Shown piece by piece: positions 26,197-36,329 of a DNA stretch of 64,000 bases. This DNA is from Terriglobia bacterium. Its GTDB lineage: Bacteria > Acidobacteriota > Terriglobia > Terriglobales > Acidobacteriaceae. Position numbers and translations under genes: made by a program. Positions within the stretch are counted from its first letter, which is position 1. Every line of letters begins with the position of its first letter. The DNA lies in NCBI GenBank assembly GCA_021324365.1, contig JAJPJE010000067.1, positions 1 to 64,000 on the forward strand, read 5' to 3'. A model generated the notes under the pieces. The model was given only the letters and a program-made list of their open reading frames with translations. It had not been told where the DNA came from and did no database searches.

Positions 26197-28929
26197 ATGA
26201 ATAGCTTTGGCGCTCGTTCCACCCTGCGCGTCGGCAATCGCGAATACGAAATCTACCGTCTCGACGCGCTCGACAAAAAGGGTACCCGCACAACACATTT
26301 GCCCTTCTCGCTCCGTATTCTTCTCGAAAATCTTTTGCGCACCGAAGACGGGCGTAACGTTCGTCGCGACGACATTCTCGCCCTTGCTTCCTGGAGTCCC
26401 ACCAGCATTCCCACTCAGGAGATTGCTTTCACACCAGCGCGCGTACTGATGCAGGATTTCACCGGCGTTCCCGCTGTCGTAGATTTGGCTGCAATGCGCG
26501 ATGCCATGAAGCGTATGGGAGGTGACGCTGCCAAAATTAATCCGATTTCTCCGGCGGAACTAGTTATCGATCATTCCGTGCAAGTGGATGAGTTCGGAAC
26601 GACCAAAGCCTTTCTGCTGAACGCCGAATTGGAATTCCAGCGCAACAAAGAGCGGTATGCATTCCTGCGTTGGGGTCAGACCGCATTCAAAGACTTTGCC
26701 ATCGTGCCACCGGATACGGGCATCGTTCACCAGGTAAACCTCGAGTATCTAGCGAGGGTTGTTTTCGTCGGCAAGGAAGGCTCGAGCGGAAACCCGCTCG
26801 CCTATCCTGACACGCTTGTCGGCACCGACTCGCACACCACTATGATCAATGGACTCGGCGTGCTTGGCTGGGGCGTGGGGGGCATCGAAGCCGAAGCCGC
26901 CATGTTGAATCAGCCTGTCTCAATGCTTATCCCACAAGTGATCGGCGTTCGTCTTTCGGGATCGCTCAAAGAAGGATCGACTTCCACTGACCTGGTCCTA
27001 ACCATCACCGAAATGCTGCGCAAAGAAGGTGTGGTAGGCAAATTTGTGGAGTTCTTCGGACCCGGCCTGCACACGCTGCCGCTCGCCGATCGCGCAACCA
27101 TCGGTAACATGGCGCCCGAATACGGCGCGACCTGCGGCATTTTCCCCATTGACGCAGAAACTCTGAGATTTCTGCACCTCACCGGACGCAAGGACGATCA
27201 GATTGCGCTGGTCGAAGCCTATTGCAAGGAACAAGGCCTGTTCCACGCGGCGGATTCCCCTGAGGCGAACTACACCAAGGTGTTGCAACTCGATCTCAGT
27301 TCGGTCGAACCCAGCGTCGCGGGACCCAAGCGCCCGCAGGATCGCGTCTATCTCGGCGCGGTCGGTAAGAGCTTTTCAGAAGCGCTGCCCAGCCTGATGA
27401 AGCCAAGTTCAAAATCAGCACCTGCTCCGACGAATGGCAACGAGATTCGCAAACATCTGCACCATGGCAGCGTCGTGATCGCCGCAATCACCAGTTGCAC
27501 CAACACTTCCAATCCATCGGTAATGATCGCCGCCGGAATCCTGGCGAAAAAAGCCGTCGAGCACGGACTGGAAACGCCGCCCTGGGTGAAAACTTCACTC
27601 GCCCCCGGCTCGAAGGTGGTCACCGAGTACTACAACGCCGCAGGACTCACCCCCTATCTCGAGAAGCTGAAGTTTAATCTCGTCGGCTACGGATGCACCA
27701 CCTGCATCGGCAACTCCGGTCCTCTGCCGGCGGAAGTTTCGCAGGTAGTGAACGATAGCGATCTCGTGGTCGCGTCCGTTCTGTCCGGCAATCGTAATTT
27801 TGAAGGCCGCATTAACTCCGAAGTCCGCGCGAACTATCTCATGTCGCCGCCCCTGGTCGTCGCCTTTGCACTCGCCGGACGCATTGACTTCGATCCAGTG
27901 AACGAACCGCTTGGCACTGGAAAGAATGGCAAACCGGTCTACCTTCGCGACGTGTGGCCGACGGAAACAGAAGTAGAAGAGACGATTCGCAAGGCGATCA
28001 ACGCGGGACAATATCGCAAGACTTACAGCGAAGTGTTCGAAGGCGATGCGTTATGGCGTGGACTGAACGTTCCCAAGGGCGAAACCTTCGCCTGGGACGA
28101 GAAATCTACCTACATCAAGAAGGCGCCCTACTTCGACAACATGTCGACGCAGGTCCCACCGGTAAAGGATATTAAAGGAGCGCGCGTGCTGGCGAAGTTC
28201 GGTCACAGCATTACTACCGACCACATCTCGCCCGCCGGATCGATTAAGGCCGACAGCCCAGCCGGCAAATATTTGATCGAGCACGGCGTTGCCGTTAAGG
28301 ACTTTAACTCCTACGGCTCCCGTCGTGGCAATCACGAAGTCATGGTGCGCGGCACCTTCGCCAATGTTCGCCTCCGCAACAAGCTTGTACCCAATCGTGA
28401 AGGCGGATACACACGTCACCTCCCCGATGGCGCCGAGATGTCGATCTTCGATGCTGCGATGAAGTATCGTGAGGAGAATGTGCCGCTGGTGATCCTCGCC
28501 GGCAAAGAGTACGGATCGGGTTCCTCGCGCGACTGGGCTGCCAAAGGCCCGGCACTCCAAGGCGTGCGCGCGGTCATCGCCGAGAGCTTCGAACGCATTC
28601 ACCGCTCCAACCTGGTTGGCATGGGAATCCTGCCGCTGCAATTCATGGCCGGAGAAGATGCGGACAGCCTCGGCCTGAGCGGCGAAGAAGTCTTCGAAAT
28701 CAGCGGGCTGGAATCGATTCTGAACAACTTCAAGCCTGGAACGGCGATCACCGTTCGCGCAAAATCGGCGGATGGGTCAGCCAAGGAAATCAAGTGCACG
28801 CTGCGAATCGATACGCCCCAGGAAGTTCTGTATTACAAGCACGGTGGCATTCTGCAATATGTACTGCGCCAGTTGCTGGCAGGAAAAGAAGAGCCAGTGG
28901 GAATGGCGGACATCTCGACAAAGAGTTAG
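26197..28929 (+). CDS. acnA: Aconitate hydratase A
   Basis: Aconitase interconverts citrate and isocitrate in the TCA cycle. The 910-residue protein matches AcnA/IRP-type length. The [4Fe-4S] ligands are C434 (SCTNTSNPS), C500 and C503 (CTTCIGNSG). Other signatures are [21 protein letters not shown] near 207-227 and the C-terminal [15 protein letters not shown]. An AGAGGA ribosome site precedes the ATG. It stands alone, convergent with the membrane protein downstream. Confidence 0.97.
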   Translation: MNSFGARSTLRVGNREYEIYRLDALDKKGTRTTHLPFSLRILLENLLRTEDGRNVRRDDILALASWSPTSIPTQEIAFTPARVLMQDFTGVPAVVDLAAMRDAMKRMGGDAAKINPISPAELVIDHSVQVDEFGTTKAFLLNAELEFQRNKERYAFLRWGQTAFKDFAIVPPDTGIVHQVNLEYLARVVFVGKEGSSGNPLAYPDTLVGTDSHTTMINGLGVLGWGVGGIEAEAAMLNQPVSMLIPQVIGVRLSGSLKEGSTSTDLVLTITEMLRKEGVVGKFVEFFGPGLHTLPLADRATIGNMAPEYGATCGIFPIDAETLRFLHLTGRKDDQIALVEAYCKEQGLFHAADSPEANYTKVLQLDLSSVEPSVAGPKRPQDRVYLGAVGKSFSEALPSLMKPSSKSAPAPTNGNEIRKHLHHGSVVIAAITSCTNTSNPSVMIAAGILAKKAVEHGLETPPWVKTSLAPGSKVVTEYYNAAGLTPYLEKLKFNLVGYGCTTCIGNSGPLPAEVSQVVNDSDLVVASVLSGNRNFEGRINSEVRANYLMSPPLVVAFALAGRIDFDPVNEPLGTGKNGKPVYLRDVWPTETEVEETIRKAINAGQYRKTYSEVFEGDALWRGLNVPKGETFAWDEKSTYIKKAPYFDNMSTQVPPVKDIKGARVLAKFGHSITTDHISPAGSIKADSPAGKYLIEHGVAVKDFNSYGSRRGNHEVMVRGTFANVRLRNKLVPNREGGYTRHLPDGAEMSIFDAAMKYREENVPLVILAGKEYGSGSSRDWAAKGPALQGVRAVIAESFERIHRSNLVGMGILPLQFMAGEDADSLGLSGEEVFEISGLESILNNFKPGTAITVRAKSADGSAKEIKCTLRIDTPQEVLYYKHGGILQYVLRQLLAGKEEPVGMADISTKS

Positions 28930-28943
28930 AAGCCAAGGTGGAC

Positions 28944-28965
28944 GCCCGCTTGCCCGCGAGCGGGC
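28944..28965. terminator. GC-rich hairpin between convergent genes
   Basis: A 7-bp stem (GCCCGCT with AGCGGGC) with an 8-base loop sits between acnA and the convergent membrane protein gene. There is no T-tract on either side, so it could be a Rho-assisted terminator or a simple palindrome. Confidence 0.4.
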
Positions 28966-28967
28966 CG

Positions 28968-30092
28968 TCACATCTTTGCCAGCCCAACCACGCTGAAGAT
29001 AGCGTGCGTCAGCAACACCGCCGCCAGTACCGCCAGGATCAGTTCCGGCCATTTCGTCTGCAGCAAATCGGCGAAAACGCCAGCGATGAATACATACGCA
29101 AACGGCAGCGCCATACGGAAGAAGTCGATTCCGCCCTGGTGAGGCATGCCAATTCCCAGGAGCAAAAGCAAAACGAATATCATCAGCGGTGCCGTGGTGC
29201 TGAAGTATCGAGTCTTCGGCCAGGCTACAAAGGCAACCAGCGCTGCTACGAGCAATGCCAGGACCGAAGGCATTTCTGTCAGAAATCTGCCCAACAGCGA
29301 ATAACTGATCCATGTGCCGTAAAGGTTCGGCGAAATATGCAATGCCATGTGGTTTTGATCGGGCAATAACGCTCGCAGATCAAACTCACACAGTATCCAC
29401 GCCACCAGCAATCCTAGCGCGCATGCCGCCGCACAAATCGTTAGCGCCGCTCCTCGCCGATGCGGGGCCAGATACAGCACGAAGCAGAAAGCAGCCGGCA
29501 CCAGCAGAACACTGGCAAAGATGGAACTCACCGCCAGTCCAATCGAGATTCCCAGCAGCAGAATGCGCTTCCAGTTCCGTAGCACCACTTCACGCGGAGC
29601 ATATAGCGTGTGCGCCACGGCAATGCCGGTAAACACCATTCCAAACACTGCCCATGAAGCCGGTCCGCCAGGCTGTACTGTCGCTCCGTAGATGACGGCC
29701 CATGGCGAAAATACGTACAAAATCATGGCTACGTATCCGCCGGCGTTGCTGAACAATCTTCTCGACACATACCAGAGCGAGGCAGCGAGAGCCGTTGCCA
29801 TCAAAAGGAACGGAAACCGCAGAATGAGTCTGTTCCAGGCGCTCTCTCCTGCTTGCTGCGCGGTAAAGTTCAATGCCAACGCGGCCAGGGTGTGCGTCGC
29901 AGGAGAAATTATCGACGGCGCGTCAGTACCGCGGGCCCAGTACACCGTTTGGGGGTGAATGTATCCGACTTCGCTCTCCGCGAGCGGTGCCTTTGCGCAA
30001 AACCAAAGGCATTGCATGATGAACGCGAGTAATAGCAGCGCGCCGATTGCCTGCGGAAACCCGAAGCGCTCTCGGCTGAAATATCTGAGCAT
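28968..30092 (-). CDS. Polytopic membrane protein, possible GT-C-like glycosyltransferase
   Basis: A 374-residue protein from the ATG at 30092, with about nine to ten membrane helices. The first external loop (PLAESEVGYIHPQTVYWARGTDAPSI) sits where GT-C glycosyltransferases of the PMT/ArnT group carry their acidic catalytic loop. The helix pattern (ILRFPFLLMATALAASLWYVSRRLF) also resembles that group. It lacks the large C-terminal periplasmic domain and no catalytic residue can be assigned with certainty. It is unlinked to other sugar genes except the divergent GH27 gene, 158 bases away. Confidence 0.65.
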   Translation of the reverse strand: MLRYFSRERFGFPQAIGALLLLAFIMQCLWFCAKAPLAESEVGYIHPQTVYWARGTDAPSIISPATHTLAALALNFTAQQAGESAWNRLILRFPFLLMATALAASLWYVSRRLFSNAGGYVAMILYVFSPWAVIYGATVQPGGPASWAVFGMVFTGIAVAHTLYAPREVVLRNWKRILLLGISIGLAVSSIFASVLLVPAAFCFVLYLAPHRRGAALTICAAACALGLLVAWILCEFDLRALLPDQNHMALHISPNLYGTWISYSLLGRFLTEMPSVLALLVAALVAFVAWPKTRYFSTTAPLMIFVLLLLLGIGMPHQGGIDFFRMALPFAYVFIAGVFADLLQTKWPELILAVLAAVLLTHAIFSVVGLAKM

Positions 30093-30250
30093 GAGCAAAC
30101 GGTTGTTGTATCACGTCGCGTGCTGCTTGGAATAGTGCGGAAACATACTTCTATGTTGTCGTTTTGTTCATGTGCGTTTGCGTGCTGGAAGAAAGCGCAA
30201 CCATCGGTGTAGATTGGTTCGCTGGACAACACTAGCATCGGCCAACATCC

Positions 30251-31603
30251 ATGAAACCTGTTACCGCGCTCCTGGGTCTCATTCTTACGTCCTCTATCTG
30301 CCTTCGTGCTGGCGACACATTACTGGCCCCTACACCGCCGATGGGTTGGAATAGCTGGGATTCCTACGGCCAGACCATCAACGAACAACAATTTCGCGCG
30401 AATGCCGACTCTATGGCCAAGCACCTGAAGCGTTTCGGATGGCAATATGTGGTGATCGATGAGGGTTGGTACGTTCTGAATCCTGAAGCAAAGCCAGCGG
30501 ACTTCCGCCTGGCGCTCAGCGACGACGGCCGCTTCATACCCGCGCCCGCACGCTTTCCTTCTGCCACAAACGGAGCGGGGTTCAAGCCGCTCGCCGACTA
30601 CATCCATTCGCTCGGCCTCAAGTTTGGTATTCACATCATTCGGGGTATTCCGCGCGAAGCCGTTGCGAAGAACCTGCCCATCGCCGATTCGAATTTTCGC
30701 GCCGCTGATGCTGCCGATAAAAACGATGTCTGCCCTTGGAACATCTACAACTACGGCGTGAAGAACAACGCTGCCGGGCAGGCCTACTACGATTCCATTG
30801 CGAAGCTTTACGCGAGTTGGGGCGTCGATTTCGTCAAGGCTGATTGCATTGCCTCCCACCCTTATAAACCGGATGAGATTCGCATGCTGCGTGCTGCTCT
30901 CGACAGAACTGGACGGCCCATCGTCCTGAGCCTTTCGCCGGGTCCGACCCCCCGCGACAAAGGTGATGAGGTGGCTAAGTACGCGCAAATGTGGCGCATC
31001 TCGGACGATTTCTGGGACCACTGGGGACCTTGGGCCGGGCATACATGGTCACAAGGACTGCTCGCGCAGTTCAGCACAGCCGCACAGTGGGCTTCGTTTC
31101 ACGATCCCGGTCACTGGCCCGACGCAGATATGCTGGCCATCGGGCATTTCGGTCCTCACCCGGGAGAAGCCGAAGTGCGCGATACAAGATTCACTCACGA
31201 CGAGCAGATCACCGTCATGTCTTTGTGGTCGATGTTTCGTTCGCCTCTGATGATGGGTGGCAATCTTCTCTCGATGGACGAGTGGACCCAATCGCTGCTG
31301 ATGAATCCGGACGTGATCGCCGTCGACCAGCACTCGCGAGACAATCATCCGGTGATCACCACCGATAAGTCTATTGTCTGGACTGCGCGCGCCGAGAGTG
31401 GTGACGACTACTACATTGCCATCTTCAACATAAGCCAGGCAGAGCAGTCCCTGCACTATGAATGGAAAGATCTGGGCCTGCTGTCGGGCACCTATGCAGT
31501 CCGCGATCTCTGGACCTCATCAAACAAGCCTAATGTTTCCGCGATCGACGTCACACTGCGCCCGCACGCGTCGGTGCTTTACCGCGCCACGAAAATTGAA
31601 TGA
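30251..31603 (+). CDS. Alpha-galactosidase, GH27-like
   Basis: A 450-residue exported glycoside hydrolase: signal peptide at residues 1-20, then the GH27 start LAPTPPMGWNSWDSYG. The nucleophile is D198 in DFVKADCI. The likely acid/base is in RISDDFWD, residues 249-256. The first part is a (beta/alpha)8 barrel; the last ~80 residues are the usual C-terminal beta domain. It would release terminal alpha-galactose in the periplasm or outside the cell. Many related bacterial enzymes also act on other alpha-linked sugars, so exact specificity is open. Confidence 0.9.
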   Translation: MKPVTALLGLILTSSICLRAGDTLLAPTPPMGWNSWDSYGQTINEQQFRANADSMAKHLKRFGWQYVVIDEGWYVLNPEAKPADFRLALSDDGRFIPAPARFPSATNGAGFKPLADYIHSLGLKFGIHIIRGIPREAVAKNLPIADSNFRAADAADKNDVCPWNIYNYGVKNNAAGQAYYDSIAKLYASWGVDFVKADCIASHPYKPDEIRMLRAALDRTGRPIVLSLSPGPTPRDKGDEVAKYAQMWRISDDFWDHWGPWAGHTWSQGLLAQFSTAAQWASFHDPGHWPDADMLAIGHFGPHPGEAEVRDTRFTHDEQITVMSLWSMFRSPLMMGGNLLSMDEWTQSLLMNPDVIAVDQHSRDNHPVITTDKSIVWTARAESGDDYYIAIFNISQAEQSLHYEWKDLGLLSGTYAVRDLWTSSNKPNVSAIDVTLRPHASVLYRATKIE

Positions 31604-31746
31604 TGCGCCATTGCAACGCCGTGATCTGGCCAACGGGTCGTCAAGATATCAGGTATTTGCGATGCTGCAGGCTCAACATCACCATTACGAAATGGCAAAT
31701 TACCGCATTACTCAATGACTCAATGGCGCAATGAGAAAATAGCCAG

Positions 31747-32844
31747 GTGCTCGTCTCCGAGTTCGATTATTACCTTCCTGAGGAACTGATTGCACAGGAG
31801 CCTCTTGCGGACCGCGCAGCGTCGCGAATGCTGCATCTGGATCGCCGATCCGGAGCTGTAAACGATTTATCCTTTCGCGATCTTCCTCAGCTTCTTCATC
31901 CGGGTGACTTGCTGGTCTTTAACAATACCAGGGTATTCCCTGCCCGCCTGTACGGGCATCGCAGTGGCACGCGTGCGCAAACGCTCAGCTCGCAAAATCC
32001 CGCGATGAAGAGTTTCCTTCACGGTAGAGTCGAAGTACTTCTGGTTAAGCAGGCTCCCGGCTTGGAAGGCAACGACTGGATTGCCCTGGTCCGCCCCGGG
32101 CGGAAGATCGGAATCGGCGAGCACCTCCACTTCGGTGATTCAGGCGAGCTTGAGGCAGAGGTCGTAGGCCGCGGCGAATTCGGCGAGCGCACCTTGCGCT
32201 TCACCCAAACGGCTGATTTCTTCGAAATCGTGGAGCGCATCGGCCACGTGCCACTGCCGCCTTACATTGGCCGTGAGGATCGTCCTGGCGATCGCGACCG
32301 TTATCAGACAGTCTACGCACGGGAGCGCGGGTCGGTAGCGGCTCCGACTGCCGGATTGCACTTTACTTCAGAGATCTTGCAGCAATTAAAAGCTCGTGGA
32401 GTACAGACTGCTGAGCTTACGTTGCATGTCGGGTTGGGCACATTTCAGCCTGTACATGAGGAGCGCGTAGAAGACCACCAACTCCATCGCGAGTGGTACC
32501 GCATTACTCCCGAAGCCACTGAGAAGGTCAACCAGGCTCTTAAGGAACAACGGCGCGTCATAGCAGTGGGAACCACGACTGTGCGGACGCTCGAACATGC
32601 AGCACGCGCCTCGCAAGGCGGTCAGATCCAACCCGGCTCTGGCGAAACGGGGCTTTTTATCTATCCGGGATTCGACTTCAAAGTGGTCAATGCCCTGCTG
32701 ACCAACTTTCATCTGCCCAAATCTACGCTGCTGATGTTGGTTTCCGCTTTCGGGGGCAAGGAACACGTGCTCGCCGCTTACCGGCACGCGGTAGAACAGA
32801 GATATCGCTTCTACTCTTATGGTGACTGCACGTTTGTCGAGTGA
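31747..32844 (+). CDS. queA: S-adenosylmethionine:tRNA ribosyltransferase-isomerase
   Basis: QueA transfers and isomerises the ribosyl part of SAM onto preQ1 at tRNA position 34, forming epoxyqueuosine. The 365-residue protein has the N-terminal [24 protein letters not shown], the segment [17 protein letters not shown], and the C-terminal [18 protein letters not shown] typical of the family. The start is a GTG. The 143-base gap upstream is AT-rich and carries short repeats (ATTAC and CAATG words). The gene converges on the last gene of the minus-strand polysaccharide-like operon. Confidence 0.95.
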   Translation: MLVSEFDYYLPEELIAQEPLADRAASRMLHLDRRSGAVNDLSFRDLPQLLHPGDLLVFNNTRVFPARLYGHRSGTRAQTLSSQNPAMKSFLHGRVEVLLVKQAPGLEGNDWIALVRPGRKIGIGEHLHFGDSGELEAEVVGRGEFGERTLRFTQTADFFEIVERIGHVPLPPYIGREDRPGDRDRYQTVYARERGSVAAPTAGLHFTSEILQQLKARGVQTAELTLHVGLGTFQPVHEERVEDHQLHREWYRITPEATEKVNQALKEQRRVIAVGTTTVRTLEHAARASQGGQIQPGSGETGLFIYPGFDFKVVNALLTNFHLPKSTLLMLVSAFGGKEHVLAAYRHAVEQRYRFYSYGDCTFVE

Positions 32845-32861
32845 GGCTGTCCGCTCACAGC

Positions 32862-33572
32862 TTACGCTGCGTGCCATCCGGACATAGCCCGCGCCCGCCT
32901 TCGACGCTCCAGCAATGCGCGGAATGCCACTTCGATGAAGTATTTGGTGTCAGCCAATCCGAGTGCCGGGACTACAGTTACATCGCCCAGCAGCTCGGCA
33001 AGCCGAAGATAGGACGCTCGGCATTGGTGCAAGAAATCGACAGGGTATTCCGGCTTGCGGGCTCGTGCCGCTATTGGATCGGCATCCAGCAGGAAGCTGA
33101 TATCAGGGCGTGGCACGATCTTCATTACCGACCTCACGTACGCTCTCGTTGCCGAGTTGTTCAGCGGTAAATTCGCCAACTCGTCGTGTATGTAGCGATC
33201 CATGATGACGAGGTCCGCCTCTTCGCAGCTCACGCTTCTCGCGACGCTCCTCAGATGGAGCGCGTCGAGCGAGTACAGGCCATGCCGCACCAGGCTCAGG
33301 TGCCAACCCCTGACGTTTTTGTCGCGCCGCTCTACCGGTTTTTCCGGAGACCCAATCCCGTCCTCGCTCTTGAATACCTTATGAACGAAGCCTTCGCGAT
33401 AAGGTTTCAGGACAACCACATCATCCCAGAAAGCGAGCAGTTTAACCTTGAGACCCAAGTCCTCCGCGAGCATCGTGAGGCTTGAAATCTGTGTACTTTT
33501 TCCGGCTCCATCCATGCCGGAGAAGCTGATCCACAGCGGTTGTTTTTGATTGCGGGCTTGGCGCTTTTGCAT
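32862..33572 (-). CDS. Thymidylate-kinase-like P-loop kinase
   Basis: A 236-residue P-loop protein similar to thymidylate kinases: Walker A SGMDGAGKST at residues 18-27, a DRY-type motif in VIMDRYIHDELANLP, and an LID-like region LLDADPIAARARKPEYP. It differs from a housekeeping Tmk in the segment after Walker A and in the central region. Its place at the end of an eight-gene polysaccharide-type operon suggests another phosphoacceptor, perhaps a sugar, lipid or nucleotide precursor. That is inference; dTMP kinase activity cannot be ruled out. Confidence 0.78.
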   Translation of the reverse strand: MQKRQARNQKQPLWISFSGMDGAGKSTQISSLTMLAEDLGLKVKLLAFWDDVVVLKPYREGFVHKVFKSEDGIGSPEKPVERRDKNVRGWHLSLVRHGLYSLDALHLRSVARSVSCEEADLVIMDRYIHDELANLPLNNSATRAYVRSVMKIVPRPDISFLLDADPIAARARKPEYPVDFLHQCRASYLRLAELLGDVTVVPALGLADTKYFIEVAFRALLERRRRARAMSGWHAA

Positions 33573-33638
33573 TCTGCGGTCGAAGATCTACAGAGGGTCG
33601 TGATGCGACCATCTGGAAAAAGTAACTGCCTTATATAC

Positions 33639-34157
33639 TTAGTGTCCGCCAGCGGCGCTTGCAGTTGTCCTCGCTCCGGGAGGTAGTGACGGAGTTCCGC
33701 GGGACAGTCCGTAAATGATTCCAGCTGCGGCGCCAACTGCGGCGACCGCGCCGATTTTGATCAGCAACGACCGTGTTTGATGTTGCTTTGCGGGCGCAAT
33801 GGCACTGCCGGCTGGTCTGGAAGCTGCTCCGCCGGCTGTTTCGGCTCGCTGCGCGGCCGCAGCTCCAGTTGGAGCCGGATTGTTCTGCGGCTGCGACCTG
33901 TTCGAAGTTTGTGTCGCGCCATTCGGATTCGGATTATTGGGCACGGTGGCTGGCGTTTCAGGCGTTTGCTCCGGAGTCTCGCTCGGCTGCGTGGTTGCCG
34001 GTTGTTGCGGCCCGCGGCTTGGATCCGGCGTCGCACTCTGCGATGTCGAGGTTTGGGGCGACGTCTGCTGCGCCTGCAGCAAGTCAGGGCCTCCACCAAG
34101 GGCAAAAACGAGCGCGATCAACAGCAGATGACTCGGCCATTTTGATCTTTTATTCAT
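33639..34157 (-). CDS. Proline/threonine-rich exported protein with C-terminal membrane helix
   Basis: A 172-residue protein from the ATG at 34157 (GGAG site upstream). A signal peptide or anchor covers residues 1-29. A low-complexity region rich in P, T, Q, S, N and A covers about 30-120. A glycine/alanine-rich hydrophobic helix (IGAVAAVGAAAGIIYGL) sits at about 133-149, and the protein ends in a short polar tail. The layout suits a periplasmic spacer anchored at one or both ends. No family recognised. It lies between the ParB/Srx-like gene and the kinase gene in the same operon. Confidence 0.7.
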   Translation of the reverse strand: MNKRSKWPSHLLLIALVFALGGGPDLLQAQQTSPQTSTSQSATPDPSRGPQQPATTQPSETPEQTPETPATVPNNPNPNGATQTSNRSQPQNNPAPTGAAAAQRAETAGGAASRPAGSAIAPAKQHQTRSLLIKIGAVAAVGAAAGIIYGLSRGTPSLPPGARTTASAAGGH

Positions 34158-34176
34158 TGGAAACTCCACTCGGAAT

Positions 34177-34923
34177 TCACTTAGGCTCCGAAACCGCCTT
34201 CCGGGCCGAAACGGCCTTTGCCGTGTACGTACTGGCTTCCGCAGGCTGCATCGACGGAAGTCCCGTGACGTTTGCATCGGGATCGCTCCACAGGTGCCGC
34301 ACCCGGTTCTTCATATAACGAAAAATGTTGCTAACGCTCCCGTTGTACCAGCACACTTGTGACATTCGCTCTGAAAGCCCTAGAAACACGCGGAAGCGAT
34401 TGTGCACTGTCTCCGGCGAACTGAGCGTGCCCGCAGTCATTCGATGGTTGCCCTCAATGATCGTGATCGGGTGATCTTCGTCCAGGCCGATCAGGACTAC
34501 TGAGCTGTAGTCGTTGTCATAACGCAGCCGGTAGCTCAAAGACTGGATCTTGGAGATGAACTCACCGATCCGGCCCGAGAACTTGCGAGTTCGTATCTGA
34601 TGAACGATGTCCATAAGAGCGAAGCTTCCGTTTGCGATCTTTCTCCAATGCGCGCGCGGGAAAACGCGAATCCATGTCAGGTCTTGCGGCTCAAGTTCTA
34701 CTTCCCACCATTGCGTATCAGCCGGCAACTCGCGCCACATATGTCCTCGCCGACGAAAGAGCAATGCGCGACGTAGCTGGTTTTCTTCTTCGCTGCTCAA
34801 GTCCGCATCGAGTACCAGGTGTTCATAGCGGTGGCGATCGCGATGAAATTCTTCCTGATAGAACTCATTTTTGAGGAATTCCGCAATCACTTCAGCTTCA
34901 GTGACGCGTCGCAGTCTTTTCAT
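34177..34923 (-). CDS. ParB/sulfiredoxin-like fold protein (GNHR motif)
   Basis: A 248-residue protein with a basic N-terminal half and a central ITIIEGNHRMTAG segment at about 153-165. This resembles the G-x-x-R nucleotide/substrate motif of ParB N-terminal and sulfiredoxin folds. No DNA-binding HTH is seen, so it is not a partition protein. Its start overlaps the stop of the flippase gene (ATGA), so it is translationally coupled to a polysaccharide-export function. A role as an NTP-binding or kinase-like factor in the locus is possible, but I do not recognise a named family. Confidence 0.65.
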   Translation of the reverse strand: MKRLRRVTEAEVIAEFLKNEFYQEEFHRDRHRYEHLVLDADLSSEEENQLRRALLFRRRGHMWRELPADTQWWEVELEPQDLTWIRVFPRAHWRKIANGSFALMDIVHQIRTRKFSGRIGEFISKIQSLSYRLRYDNDYSSVVLIGLDEDHPITIIEGNHRMTAGTLSSPETVHNRFRVFLGLSERMSQVCWYNGSVSNIFRYMKNRVRHLWSDPDANVTGLPSMQPAEASTYTAKAVSARKAVSEPK

Positions 34924-36281
34924 GCTGCTTCCTCCTTTTCAAAAGAGTGGCGATGCTGCCGGAAAAAAGGAAGTGACACAATTACAAGCAAAATAACCAT
35001 CAAAACCAGTTGCACGACGACAACCTGGCGAAGGTTAGAGTGGATGAACTGGATTCCGAGAACCACTGCGCCGCTGATGCCAAGCTGTACCCAGCCGGTA
35101 TTGGCGATCTTTCGGGACATCTCGTAGGCCATCAAAACTACTGCGATGGAGTACGTGCCGGTCGCGGCTGCCCGCAGGCTCAGCAGAGCGTGCATGTCGG
35201 CAGACATCTGGAAACCAGAGCCAAAGATTGCGCTCAGGATTGTCGCCGGAAATGCCCCCAGGCCTATGATGAACAAGAGTGAAAGAAGCAAAACGACGGC
35301 CAACGGTACAATCAGCACGTTACTGTTTTCTTTGCTATCGTCCGCTCCCGCTGAAATGGGGAACATGGCGCTCACCACTGACCAGCACGCGAGATAAAGC
35401 ACGCGTCCCACCAGTGCAATCGCTGCGTACAGTCCCGCTTGGTCGTTGGTGAAGAAGTGCTTGACCAGCAGGATGTCCACGTTGTTGATGATCACTTGCC
35501 CGGCGAAGAAGACGACTGCCTGAACACCTTCACCGAAAGAGGCGCGAGCACCGGCCTGCCGGAATACTTTTAATTCCGGGGGCACCCTGGGAAAGAAATA
35601 CGCCAGCAGCACCGATACCGAGATGGCTGCAATTGCGCCATCTACGCCGTAGCCCATTTCGATGAAGACAATGGCACCGATCAGCTTGACCACAGTCTCA
35701 AGAATCAGATTCCAACTGAGTGCCCCAAACCTGCACGTGCCCTGCAGTCCGCCGCGCTTGGTGCCCAGCGGAATGTAGATCGCAAGTCCCAGCGCCATCA
35801 ATATCACCAGCCACGGAGATGGGAGGTTCAGGTAACTTGCCACCCATTTGCTCGTCAGCAGCAGGCCCGTGCCAATCAGCAGCCCAACTACCCACGACTT
35901 TCGCATCAGGGCCGCATACACCGTTGCTTTGCCCGACAGCGTGTCATTGCGGGCGATGATTTTCGCGCAGACCAGTTGAAACGACAGCGTGATGGCGGAA
36001 ACCATCATCAGAAGTGTCCCGGCGGCGGCAGCGTGGCCAAATGCTGCCGGTCCGAGCATGCGTGCAACAGCGACGTTGTATCCGAAGTTGAATGCGCTCA
36101 CCAGCCCCGAGCCCAGCAGCATGATGATGCTGCCGCCGAGTATGCGCGTATGGGCGGGCTCCGATCGCAGTGTTGCCACTGCGTCGCGCCAACCCAAACG
36201 CGGCGCGTCGGGTACGAGCGTGCCTGGTTTGGTCACGACTTCGCACCTCGATCCGAGAGCATGCTGGTCGGCAGCTTGCAT
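34920..36281 (-). CDS. Wzx-like polysaccharide flippase (MATE/MOP superfamily)
   Basis: A 453-residue protein with about twelve to fourteen membrane helices. The N-terminal GSIIMLLGSGLVSAFNFGYNVAVARMLGPAAFG is the classic start of oligosaccharide flippases of the MOP superfamily, and the repeat of this pattern near FFAGQVIINNVDILLVKHFFTNDQAGLYAA supports it. It would move lipid-linked sugar chains or intermediates across the inner membrane. Its 3' end overlaps the ParB/Srx-like gene (ATGA) and the STAS gene lies 48 bases upstream. Confidence 0.88.
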   Translation of the reverse strand: MQAADQHALGSRCEVVTKPGTLVPDAPRLGWRDAVATLRSEPAHTRILGGSIIMLLGSGLVSAFNFGYNVAVARMLGPAAFGHAAAAGTLLMMVSAITLSFQLVCAKIIARNDTLSGKATVYAALMRKSWVVGLLIGTGLLLTSKWVASYLNLPSPWLVILMALGLAIYIPLGTKRGGLQGTCRFGALSWNLILETVVKLIGAIVFIEMGYGVDGAIAAISVSVLLAYFFPRVPPELKVFRQAGARASFGEGVQAVVFFAGQVIINNVDILLVKHFFTNDQAGLYAAIALVGRVLYLACWSVVSAMFPISAGADDSKENSNVLIVPLAVVLLLSLLFIIGLGAFPATILSAIFGSGFQMSADMHALLSLRAAATGTYSIAVVLMAYEMSRKIANTGWVQLGISGAVVLGIQFIHSNLRQVVVVQLVLMVILLVIVSLPFFRQHRHSFEKEEAA

Positions 36282-36329
36282 TGAGCGTTCTTCACCACGA
36301 GCTGTCGTTTCATCAGTTCACCTCTCGGC

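Noticed and set aside
31604-31746. Short repeated words before queA as a possible riboswitch
   Set aside because: The ATTAC/CAATG words are near-simple repeats. I see no preQ1-type pseudoknot sequence, so no riboswitch is called.
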